DNA of 21,103 nucleotides from an uncultured Bacilli bacterium (GTDB taxonomy: Bacteria; Bacillota_I; Bacilli_A; RF39; UBA660). The notes below the pieces were generated by a model that saw only the letters and a program-made list of their open reading frames with translations, ran no database searches and had not been told where the DNA came from. The translations under genes and the position numbers were made by a program. Shown one piece after another: positions 14,120-21,103 of the stretch. The stretch lies in assembly GCA_944327425.1 (NCBI GenBank), contig CALVHJ010000012.1, positions 1 through 21,103 of the forward strand, read 5' to 3'. Every line of letters begins with the position of its first letter. The stretch's first letter is position 1.

Positions 14120-14665
14120 TTATTCTTTAAATAATCTTCTAGATTCAATATCAGCAATTTTTCTAGTATATTCATCTGCTAATAAATTTAATTGTTTAGA
14201 ATATAATAAATAATTTAACTTATCAAAACTTTTAAAACGCATATGTTCGGGAATATAGCTTAAATTTGCCTTATAGTACTTTTGAACATCGATTATCTTT
14301 TCAAATAAGCCATTTATATATGGAACATCATAATTAGAAACTATAATTTTTCCTTTTGAAGTTAAATCTACTTTTTTTCCTTGTAAATGTTTACTAGCTA
14401 GTAATATATGTAAATTAGCCGCTCGTTTTATTGCTTTTTTTAACTTTCTTTGGAATTCTAGCAATTTATCTTTATTCCCTGGTTCTAATAAGTTACTTTT
14501 TAAATATAAAATATAATTGTCTATCTCTTGCAAGCTTATTCCTGTTTCATCATAGAATTCATTTAAATTTGAAGATATATATTGCTCGCAAGTGCTTAAC
14601 ATTTCTATTAACTTATCTCTTAATTCTTCTATTTTCTTACATTCTGTTTTAATATCTGCTAACAT
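14120..14665 (-). CDS. Stand-alone paralogue of the VirB6-like protein's cytoplasmic tail
   Basis: A soluble, mostly helical 181-residue protein with no membrane span. It resembles the tail of the adjacent VirB6-like protein over most of its length. NEFYDETGISLQEIDN (residues 35-50) aligns with EKFYNEQGIRLDELQN (545-560 of the neighbour). GKIIVSNYDVPY (105-116) aligns with GQKIMINGVPW (655-665), and KANLSYIPEHM (132-142) with KQNASLMPEDL (685-695). In DNA the first block also matches at roughly three bases in four. This points to an old tandem duplication that produced a free tail domain. The ATG at 14665 is 3 nt after the neighbour's stop and has only a weak ribosome site, so translational coupling is likely. 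A role as regulator, chaperone or decoy of the tail is inference. Confidence 0.8.
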   Translation of the reverse strand: MLADIKTECKKIEELRDKLIEMLSTCEQYISSNLNEFYDETGISLQEIDNYILYLKSNLLEPGNKDKLLEFQRKLKKAIKRAANLHILLASKHLQGKKVDLTSKGKIIVSNYDVPYINGLFEKIIDVQKYYKANLSYIPEHMRFKSFDKLNYLLYSKQLNLLADEYTRKIADIESRRLFKE

Positions 14666-14668
14666 GGC

Positions 14669-16918
14669 CTAATTCTCTTTCTTTTTTTCCTGTCTTTCAA
14701 CATATGCTGAAATATCTGAATCCAATTGTTCCACTGTATTTCCAATTTTGTTGCGATAATCTTTGTATTTTCTTTTTCTGACAGAATCAGTAGTACCATC
14801 TGGGTTTGTAATAATTGTTATTTCATCAGTAGGTAAGTCTTCTGGCATTAGTGAAGCATTTTGTTTTAACATATTGTCGGCTTTAGATATTTGAGCTGAT
14901 AAACCACCAACAGTTTCAACTGTCCATGGAACGCCATTAATCATTATTTTTTGTCCATTCTTTTCAGCAGCGGTTGCATCTATGACTAATTGAGTAGCCC
15001 ATTTTTCTCCCTCTCTTAATTCTTCTTGGGCTTCTTGTAATTTTTTATTAGCCTCTTTTCTTTTATTATCAATATCTACATCAATTTGTTCTTTTATCCT
15101 AGCCATTTGATTTCTTATTATTCCTTGTTGTAATGGATCTGTTTCATTTATTAATTGACCTTGTAATTCAGAATATCTATTAGTTAATGCTTCATCAGCT
15201 TTAACCGATGATAATTGAGCTGTATAAAATTCAACATTATTCTGTAATTCATCTAATCTTATTCCTTGTTCATTATAAAATTTCTCGTGACTACTTTGAA
15301 CTTCTTTGTTAGCTATTGACCAAACATCTGCCATTGCTTTTTGAACTGATGCAACTTGATCTCTTTTTTGACGTAGTGCTTCTAAACCACCAGATGTAGC
15401 CCAATCTATTATCCTTTTGCCAGTACTTTCTGCTTTTTGACCGGCTCTAGATGAAATTTGATATAAAATACGTGGTTGATCTGCTTCTCTTGGATGACGT
15501 TCTTGATAATCTCTTAATTCTTCTTGTTTAGCTAATCTTTCTGATTCTTTTCGTCTTTGTTTATCAATTACTCTATTTACTGATTCATTAGCATTTTTTC
15601 TAACATCTCTTAATCCTTTGTATTCTCCTTGAGCAGCACCCATAAAACTTTTAGCACCACCAGTAACGGCATTTCTTAAACCTCTAACTATTGAAGCCGG
15701 ATCTTTTGCGTCGGCTATATTTGTGAATCCTCTTACAGTACCTGTTGTTAAAGCACCTATTGAAGCAGCTGCTCTCATAGCACTTCCAAACACATTATAC
15801 TTACCACCATCAAGTCCAGTTATTTCTTTGATTAAACCAGGAGCTTGTTTTACAAAGAGAATAATACCTACTATTAAGAACAATTGAGCAAATAAGTAAA
15901 CTGTAAAACCGGCATTACCACTTATAAATCCTCCTCCTATTAATAATGTTGGAAGATTTTGGACTACTAATTTAACCATTAGGACAGCAAAGAATAGTAT
16001 AGCTAGCCTAATAAACACTTCTAAGTATGTAGATATAGTAGCTTTTAACCAGTTACTAAATATTTTACTTCCCTGTTCACCTGGAGCTATACGTGCTAGT
16101 ATTGGTAAAGGAGCAATTAACTGGTATACGGCTAATTTAATTGTTCTGATAGCAATATCAATACAATAGGAAAGTAAGACTAATAAAACGAATGCTCCTA
16201 CTAAGGTTGATATTAAATAATAATATGTTATATTACCATCATGAGCAATACTATAACTAAAAATAGTTATATTTAAGAAATTACCACTATCATATATTTC
16301 TTGCCAAATATCATCATAATTATCACTAGCTACTGGTATAGAAAAGATAAATGGTATGCCTACTCCCATAGTGTTAACTTTAACATTTGAACAATCATAT
16401 TCAGATCCTACTAAATTACATTCAGAATAGACCGGATGTAAAAAGGCTCGTAAAACATTAGATGCTATTTCCATACCACCATTTCTAACGGTTTCATCTG
16501 AGTCATATGTTGCATCTCCAGCATTTATAGTATCTCCTAAAATAATTTTACCAATAGTATTTTCTAATAGTATTGCATTTTGAAAACGACTAGCTACACT
16601 AAATATAGTGGGAACTAGGGCTATAGCAACTATGGATATTAAAACATCTCTAATAATTGTTACTGGAGATTTTTTACCTTTTATTGCATCATCAGGATTA
16701 ACCATGGATCTTAAAAGAGAATATGCTACAACAAACAAGACTACTACGCCTATAATAACATATAGTCTATTTATTAATCCCTGTACTTCAAAAGTATTAT
16801 TTAAGATATCTACTTGACATAATATCAATATTATTTGATAAACCCAATTTATAAGAGAGTATATAAGTGAGTCTAGAAAAAGTAATATTGATACTAAAGC
16901 TTGAATTATATCGGCCAT
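14669..16918 (-). CDS. VirB6/TrbL-like channel protein with long cytoplasmic tail
   Basis: The 749-residue protein is the inner-membrane channel component of type IV secretion. Hydrophobic helices lie near 5-35, 50-72, 88-110, 233-262, 262-275, 298-320 and 338-360. An outer loop (about 115-230) contains Cys167 and Cys176. KLAVYQLIAPLPILARIAP (261-279) is the conserved TrbL/VirB6-type core. After residue 365 comes a Gly/Ala-rich stretch (374-435), then a charged coiled-coil tail (about 436-640) and a small C-terminal module (about 640-749), expected inside the cell. The tail is long for VirB6 and echoes the 'extended VirB6' class. AGGAGG precedes the ATG. The gene lies 11 nt after the large pilin-like gene and 3 nt before the free tail paralogue. 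Confidence 0.87.
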   Translation of the reverse strand: MADIIQALVSILLFLDSLIYSLINWVYQIILILCQVDILNNTFEVQGLINRLYVIIGVVVLFVVAYSLLRSMVNPDDAIKGKKSPVTIIRDVLISIVAIALVPTIFSVASRFQNAILLENTIGKIILGDTINAGDATYDSDETVRNGGMEIASNVLRAFLHPVYSECNLVGSEYDCSNVKVNTMGVGIPFIFSIPVASDNYDDIWQEIYDSGNFLNITIFSYSIAHDGNITYYYLISTLVGAFVLLVLLSYCIDIAIRTIKLAVYQLIAPLPILARIAPGEQGSKIFSNWLKATISTYLEVFIRLAILFFAVLMVKLVVQNLPTLLIGGGFISGNAGFTVYLFAQLFLIVGIILFVKQAPGLIKEITGLDGGKYNVFGSAMRAAASIGALTTGTVRGFTNIADAKDPASIVRGLRNAVTGGAKSFMGAAQGEYKGLRDVRKNANESVNRVIDKQRRKESERLAKQEELRDYQERHPREADQPRILYQISSRAGQKAESTGKRIIDWATSGGLEALRQKRDQVASVQKAMADVWSIANKEVQSSHEKFYNEQGIRLDELQNNVEFYTAQLSSVKADEALTNRYSELQGQLINETDPLQQGIIRNQMARIKEQIDVDIDNKRKEANKKLQEAQEELREGEKWATQLVIDATAAEKNGQKIMINGVPWTVETVGGLSAQISKADNMLKQNASLMPEDLPTDEITIITNPDGTTDSVRKRKYKDYRNKIGNTVEQLDSDISAYVERQEKKKEN

Positions 16919-16929
16919 TTATATACCTC

Positions 16930-18090
16930 CTATCTATTTATATTGGCATTAATTATATTACATGTTGGATCTGTTTCTACAATACCTAAAATATCAAAAA
17001 CAAAGTCAATTAATAGTGGTAAAAAGAATATTATAACAGCAATAATTAATCTTTTTACAGTGTTTTGACTAGCCTTTTTAATAGCATCATCTTTACTTGA
17101 TGCAACTGCTTTGGCAAATTCGACAATCGTGAAAACAAATAATAAAACTATAGCGGCATATTTTATGAAATTAAAAGCAAATTTTAAGTAATAGGCCGGA
17201 GCATTAGGATCATCTATATGTCCTAAATAACTAGCACAGCCACCCTCTTCCCATTCTAAATTATTTTTAAAACTAGAATAAGCAGCGTCTAATTCGTTTT
17301 CAGAAATTCCCATATCTCCAGCTTGGTTTGCTATATCTTCTTTATTTCCTTCTAATGTGTCTATTTCATTTCTTATATTAGTACAATCACTACTACCGTG
17401 TTCAGCAATATATTCAGTTGAACAATATTCTTCTTCTAATTGTCTTGCTTCTTCCAGTTGTTGCTCATTTTCAATATAAGCATCTTCCACATTGTTATCA
17501 CCACTTCCATTACTCGTATGAATGCTTGTTGTTTTAGTAAATTTGGTTACACTTCCCTCATTTGCTTCTACATATCTTTCGATTGCCGGACACCAGTCAG
17601 TTGAAACAACAGTTCCACAAGCATAAAAGCTTTTTGTATCCTCACTATAGTAAAAATTAGTTGGACATAAAGCTGAGTTCATCGTACTATCACTTTCTAA
17701 TTCAAAATAATAGTTATAATGATCTTCAAAAAAATCATGGGTATTATAACCTTGAGTAATGGCATCAGTTCCACTATACATATTTTTATAAAAATCTTCA
17801 ACTACCGGTTTTAATAACCAATAGCTTTTATTTTGATAAGCCGAAAAAGCATTACTTATACCATCATACCAACTTCTATCACTCGCATCAAAGTTAAAAA
17901 GAGTTCCTCCGCTTCGGCCTGTATAAACTAATTTCGATAAATATGGACCATTTTCTTCATTGTAGCCATATCTTGCTTCAATTTGGGCACCATTATTTTC
18001 ATATTTACAAGTTATTTGATGTAATTCATCAGCATTAACAACTAAACAAGAAGCAAAAAAAGTTAAAACAAATACTATTATCTTCTTCAT
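16930..18090 (-). CDS. VirB2-like membrane protein with large secreted domain
   Basis: The 386-residue product has a signal peptide (basic MKK, hydrophobic to about 18, likely cut after VNA at 18-20). A large outer domain (about 21-300) follows, rich in Tyr, Asn, Glu and Ser with about seven cysteines, and with an acidic helical segment near 200-275. It ends with two membrane helices (about 310-327 and 347-370) joined by KAVASSKDDAIKK (327-339). That helical hairpin matches the end of the next protein upstream (KAVISSKDDEIKK), a VirB2/TrbC (Mbov_0395-like) pilin module. The outer domain is not recognised; it could be an adhesin or tip subunit displayed on the machine. GGGGGC precedes the ATG; the gap to the preceding gene is 1 nt. 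Confidence 0.78.
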   Translation of the reverse strand: MKKIIVFVLTFFASCLVVNADELHQITCKYENNGAQIEARYGYNEENGPYLSKLVYTGRSGGTLFNFDASDRSWYDGISNAFSAYQNKSYWLLKPVVEDFYKNMYSGTDAITQGYNTHDFFEDHYNYYFELESDSTMNSALCPTNFYYSEDTKSFYACGTVVSTDWCPAIERYVEANEGSVTKFTKTTSIHTSNGSGDNNVEDAYIENEQQLEEARQLEEEYCSTEYIAEHGSSDCTNIRNEIDTLEGNKEDIANQAGDMGISENELDAAYSSFKNNLEWEEGGCASYLGHIDDPNAPAYYLKFAFNFIKYAAIVLLFVFTIVEFAKAVASSKDDAIKKASQNTVKRLIIAVIIFFLPLLIDFVFDILGIVETDPTCNIINANINR

Positions 18091-18091
18091 A

Positions 18092-18625
18092 TTAGTAGCC
18101 CCCTAAGCTTCGGCACTTTGAACCAGTGGGATCAAGCATGCAGTTTGTACAGTCAGCAAAATCACCTACAGTGTCATCATTATCAATTAACCCAACAATA
18201 AAGGTTAAAACTGTGGGGATAAAAAAGATTATAACGCCCGCTATAGCTCGCATAACTAAAGTTTTAACAGATTTTTTTATTTCATCATCTTTACTGGATA
18301 TAACAGCTTTTCCTAAATCAATGCAACCAAATATTATTATAACTATGGGTATAACTATTTTGGCTATATAAAATACCCAACCAATAGTTGTAAAGGCTCC
18401 TAATACAGTTTCAGAACAAAAATTTTCAATGACTTCGGGAGCATCAGGATCAATAGGATCAGCATCTCCACCAAAAGAGCCACTACCCCCTTCGCCAAAT
18501 GAACCTTCTCTATCAATTAACTCTACTTTATAAGTTTTTTCGTTATTATTTAAAGTTAGTGCCATGGTATTAATTGGTATTAAACAAATTATAAAAGCTA
18601 ATAACATATATCTTATAATCTTCAT
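18092..18625 (-). CDS. VirB2/TrbC-like pilin-type membrane protein
   Basis: The 177-residue product has a signal peptide (about 1-22), a short Gly/Ser/Asp linker (about 40-62) and two membrane helices (about 83-104 and 124-147) joined by KAVISSKDDEIKK (106-118). A Cys-containing tail follows (Cys159, 162, 171). This is the layout of VirB2/TrbC-like pilins, including the Mbov_0395 type of low-GC Gram-positives. It is the first gene of the cluster and its helical hairpin is paralogous to that of the next gene. I choose the ATG at 18625, because GGAGGAG stands 5 nt upstream; an in-frame TTG at 18637 overlaps that ribosome site and is rejected. An extended -10 promoter lies about 50 nt upstream. 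Confidence 0.8.
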   Translation of the reverse strand: MKIIRYMLLAFIICLIPINTMALTLNNNEKTYKVELIDREGSFGEGGSGSFGGDADPIDPDAPEVIENFCSETVLGAFTTIGWVFYIAKIVIPIVIIIFGCIDLGKAVISSKDDEIKKSVKTLVMRAIAGVIIFFIPTVLTFIVGLIDNDDTVGDFADCTNCMLDPTGSKCRSLGGY

Positions 18626-18676
18626 AAACTCCTCCAAATATATTAAAAAAATTATTATTTAAAATTTACCAACATA

Positions 18677-18682
18677 ATTATA
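18677..18682 (-). promoter_or_regulatory. Extended -10 promoter of the secretion operon
   Basis: TATAAT (18677-18682) on the minus strand is preceded by TG plus one base. The -35 region is a T-rich stretch without a clear hexamer. It diverges from the murC promoter about 35 bases away, so the two may interfere. Confidence 0.6.
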
Positions 18683-18713
18683 ACATTGTTTTTAATAAAA
18701 AAAAAGAATTTTA

Positions 18714-18743
18714 TTGCTTAAAGTGTGATTTAGAGTATATAAT
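18714..18743 (+). promoter_or_regulatory. Promoter of murC
   Basis: TTGCTT (18714-18719) and TATAAT (18738-18743) are 18 bases apart on the plus strand. The predicted leader before the ATG is about 19 nt. Confidence 0.7.
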
Positions 18744-18768
18744 ATAATAAAGTTTTGAGGTGAAATGG

Positions 18769-20136
18769 ATGAAGAAAGAACTAAAAGAATATAAAAATAT
18801 TCATATGATAGGTATTGGTGGAGCTAGTATGTATGCAATAGCCGCTATGCTTAAAAATGATGGTAAAATAGTTACAGGAAGTGATATGCAAGAATCTTTT
18901 AATACTAAGTATTTAGAAAGTATTGGTATAAATGTTGTCATTGGCCATAGTACTGATTTAGTTAAATGGGCTGACTTAGTTATTTACACAGCAGCGATAA
19001 GTGATGATGATCCTGAGTTAGCGTATGCAAAAGAATTTGGGATTGAAGCGGTGGACAGAGCCCTATTTTTAGGAGAATATACGAAAGAGTATGAAAATTT
19101 GATTTGTATTAGTGGAACGCATGGTAAGAGTACAACAACTAGTATGATAGCTTCCGTCTTTTTAGAAGCTGGACTTAATCCAACTATTAATATTGGGGCT
19201 TCTTTAAAAAGAATAAATGGTAATTATTATATTGGTGATAAAAAATATTTTATATTAGAAGCTTGTGAATATGTTGATTCATTTTTGCATTTTCATCCAA
19301 CTAGTGAGGTTATTCTTAATATTGATAATGATCATTTAGATTATTTTAAAACAGTAGATAACGTAGTTAAATCTTTTCAAAAGTATGTGGGATTACTTCC
19401 TGATAATGGATGTGTTGTTTTTAATAATGATGATGAACATGTTAAAAGTTTAGATACTTTTAATAGAAAAGCGATAAGTTATGGGGTTAATAATAAAGCA
19501 ATTTTAGAAGCTAGAAATATTAAATATTCAAAGTTGGGTTTTCCAGAGTTTGATGTTTATTATAAAGATCTATATTATGATACTTTTTCACTTGGTATTT
19601 TGGGCACACATAATGTCTTAAATGCTTTAGCTACAATTGGTATTGGTATTAATTATAATATTGATAAAAAGATAATTAAAAAAGCTTTAAAAGAATTTAG
19701 TGGTGTGGGAAGAAGATTTGAATATCTTGGAGAATATATGGGAGCTCATGTATTTGATGATTTTGCTCATCATCCAACGGAAATTATGTCTACTTATAAT
19801 TCTAGTTTATCTGTTAGCCATAATGAATCTTGGGCAGTATTCCAGTCTCATACTTATAGTAGAACTTATGAACATTTACAAGCTTTTGCTGATGTATTAA
19901 GTAAGTTTGATCATGTAATTATATGTGATATATATCCAGCTAGAGAAGAAAATATTTGGAATGTAAAAGAAAGCGATTTAGTAAAACTTATTAAAGAGAA
20001 AAATTCTAATGTTATACATATTCCTACTTATAAGAAAATAGTTGAATATTTAAAGGAACATGTTAAAAAAGATGATATCGTTATTACTATTGGGGCTGGT
20101 CCTATAAATAAAGTAGCAGAGGAGTTGTTAAAGTAA
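18769..20136 (+). CDS. murC: UDP-N-acetylmuramate--L-alanine ligase
   Basis: This cytoplasmic enzyme adds L-alanine to UDP-MurNAc with ATP, the first amino-acid step of peptidoglycan synthesis. The 455-residue product has the three Mur-ligase domains: the N-terminal UDP-binding fold with MIGIGGASM (13-21; usually GIGGSGM), the ATP site GTHGKSTT (116-123), and LEACEY. NIDNDHLDYF (central domain) and DDFAHHPTEI (C-terminal domain) are typical of MurC. I choose the ATG at 18769, with AGGTGA 5 nt upstream, over the in-frame GTG at 18760 that forms part of that site. It stands alone, divergent from the secretion operon, and ends in an intrinsic terminator that includes its stop codon. Its presence shows the cell makes peptidoglycan, unlike true mycoplasmas. 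Confidence 0.96.
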   Translation: MKKELKEYKNIHMIGIGGASMYAIAAMLKNDGKIVTGSDMQESFNTKYLESIGINVVIGHSTDLVKWADLVIYTAAISDDDPELAYAKEFGIEAVDRALFLGEYTKEYENLICISGTHGKSTTTSMIASVFLEAGLNPTINIGASLKRINGNYYIGDKKYFILEACEYVDSFLHFHPTSEVILNIDNDHLDYFKTVDNVVKSFQKYVGLLPDNGCVVFNNDDEHVKSLDTFNRKAISYGVNNKAILEARNIKYSKLGFPEFDVYYKDLYYDTFSLGILGTHNVLNALATIGIGINYNIDKKIIKKALKEFSGVGRRFEYLGEYMGAHVFDDFAHHPTEIMSTYNSSLSVSHNESWAVFQSHTYSRTYEHLQAFADVLSKFDHVIICDIYPAREENIWNVKESDLVKLIKEKNSNVIHIPTYKKIVEYLKEHVKKDDIVITIGAGPINKVAEELLK

Positions 20137-20157
20137 GTTGGGCGAACTTACTTTTTT
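20131..20157 (+). terminator. Intrinsic terminator of murC, shared with the convergent gene
   Basis: AAGTAAGTT (20131-20139) pairs with AACTTACTT (20145-20153) around a 5-base loop, followed by T's to 20157. The murC TAA stop is within the left arm. The last codons of the opposing nuclease gene begin at the T-run, so the two genes are packed tail to tail over one hairpin. Confidence 0.85.
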
Positions 20158-21070
20158 AGCGTTTGTTGATAATAATTAATTCAAAGTTTGGCATTATTTC
20201 TTCACTTTTAATGAAGTTAACAATTAACTTATCACTTTCTTTGGTAATAATTATTCCTATTGTTTTGTTGTGATATGGTTCTCTAAATTGTTCATCTACT
20301 AATTTCATGTAATATTCCATTTGGGCTTTATCTTCTTTTTTTAGATAACGAAGTTTTAATTCAACAACAATGTAACAATTTAGTTTAACATTAAATAAAA
20401 GTATATCTATAAAGTAATTTTTATTGCCATCACTTATTTTATATTGATGACCCGCATATAAAAAGCCTTCACCTAATTGCTTAAAGAAAAAATCTAGATT
20501 AGCAAGAATACTTAATTCTAAATCTTGCTCGGAAATTATTTCTTTATCTACTTCAATAATAATTGGGTCTTTCATGTTGGTGGTAATAGTATATTTTGAG
20601 GTAGTAATAATATCTATTTTCTCAGGTTTATTAACTAATCTTTCATAAGAGTTAGTTTTTATTTCTTTTATTAATTCTCTTTTTGATAAATTGTTGGCAA
20701 TACAAAGATTAACATAATAGTTTCTTTTGTTTTCATCTTTTATTGGTATAATTTTGACAATGTTTGTCCATGATACTTGGGCCACTGGCCCAAGTATTGG
20801 AAAACATAAGTAAAGCCTACGAAATCTTGACAGATTTGTATAATCATATCCTTTTCCGTATTGTTCTGTTAATTTAATGGACCATTTTTTGATAAGCTCA
20901 TTACCATATTTTGCCCTTAATTCTCCACCTTGGGCTTCAACCAGTAGTTTACCTATATGCCAGTAGGTTGTTACCATATCATTATTTCCTTCTAATGTTC
21001 TTACTCGTTTATTTATTTCTTGTCTTTTGATTAGATGTTCTATTTCTTGATAATATGTTTCTTCATTCAT
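20156..21070 (-). CDS. YhcG-type PD-(D/E)XK nuclease-domain protein (DUF1016)
   Basis: The 304-residue protein has the two YhcG parts. The DUF1016 N-terminal helical domain (about 1-140) carries TYWHIGKLLVE (35-45) and YGKGYDYTNLSRFRRLY (71-87). The C-terminal PD-(D/E)XK nuclease-like domain (about 180-304) carries ILANLDFFFKQLGEGF (188-203), GHQYKI (207-212), the catalytic FIDILLF with Asp222, and VELK with Glu237 and Lys239. The ExK triad is intact. Family members are widespread, are often found in restriction-modification or mobile contexts, and have been proposed to process or cleave DNA; the biological role is unsettled. Here no methylase or specificity subunit is next to it within the window. 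ATG with AAAGGAG 7 nt upstream. Slightly shorter than the usual 330-380 residues, mainly between the domains. Confidence 0.9.
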   Translation of the reverse strand: MNEETYYQEIEHLIKRQEINKRVRTLEGNNDMVTTYWHIGKLLVEAQGGELRAKYGNELIKKWSIKLTEQYGKGYDYTNLSRFRRLYLCFPILGPVAQVSWTNIVKIIPIKDENKRNYYVNLCIANNLSKRELIKEIKTNSYERLVNKPEKIDIITTSKYTITTNMKDPIIIEVDKEIISEQDLELSILANLDFFFKQLGEGFLYAGHQYKISDGNKNYFIDILLFNVKLNCYIVVELKLRYLKKEDKAQMEYYMKLVDEQFREPYHNKTIGIIITKESDKLIVNFIKSEEIMPNFELIIINKR

Positions 21071-21103
21071 TGATAGTCTCCTTTATTTGTTCTAGTTTGT
21101 ATG

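Noticed and set aside
18045..18050. Lipoprotein signal in the large pilin-like protein (FASC, residues 12-15)
   Set aside because: The -3 position is Phe, unlike a normal lipobox, and a good signal peptidase I site (VNA) follows at residue 20.
11121..18625. Calling the cluster an integrative conjugative element
   Set aside because: No integrase, relaxase, coupling protein or direct-repeat ends can be seen in the window, so mobility is not supported, though genes outside the window could change this.
1..21103. tRNA, rRNA or known riboswitch
   Set aside because: No cloverleaf with conserved T-loop, rRNA segment or recognisable aptamer core was found in the intergenic stretches, most of which are under 170 bases.

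Overview
The window is AT-rich and dense with genes. It has strong AGGAGG-type ribosome sites and A/T-rich intrinsic terminators, and it uses the standard genetic code: tryptophan is TGG throughout and no long frame is interrupted by a UGA that must be read as Trp. Pyruvate:ferredoxin oxidoreductase points to an anaerobe and MurC to a peptidoglycan wall. Together with the Gram-positive style secretion genes, this suggests an uncultured low-GC Bacillota (Bacilli or Mollicutes-relative type) from a gut-like habitat. The assignment is an inference from gene content; no rRNA or marker tree is available.

Left part (1-8234, all minus strand): the N-terminal part of nifJ; a membrane protein followed by a 31-residue membrane peptide; a YebC2-type translation factor; a tight operon of ZIP metal transporter, SDR epimerase and patatin lipase; a probable small RNA transcription unit of about 73 nt (5788-5860); and an operon of two zinc-ribbon membrane proteins with a perfect 20-bp palindrome over its promoter.

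Middle (8322-10985): a GT2-TPR glycosyltransferase diverges from a collagen-like Gly-Pro-Thr repeat protein, a plausible enzyme-substrate pair for Thr glycosylation of a surface fibre. A small inorganic-pyrophosphatase-family protein follows.

Right part (11121-18625, minus strand): a compact type IV secretion-like cluster. In transcription order it encodes two VirB2-like two-helix membrane proteins (one small, one with a large secreted domain), a VirB6/TrbL-like channel protein with a long cytoplasmic tail, and a free-standing protein that resembles that tail. After a decayed Rpn-family nuclease remnant and a terminator, a second promoter drives PrgI (VirB3-like), a TrsD-like protein and the VirB4 ATPase. 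No relaxase, VirD4 coupling protein, integrase or wall hydrolase is visible, and the flanks are housekeeping genes. This may therefore be a resident secretion or surface machine rather than a conjugative element, although missing parts could lie elsewhere. Beyond it lie divergent murC and, converging on murC, a YhcG/DUF1016 PD-(D/E)XK nuclease.

A recurring feature is the promoter style: a good or extended -10 (TGnTATAAT) placed so close to the ribosome site that several leaders would be only 10-25 nt long.
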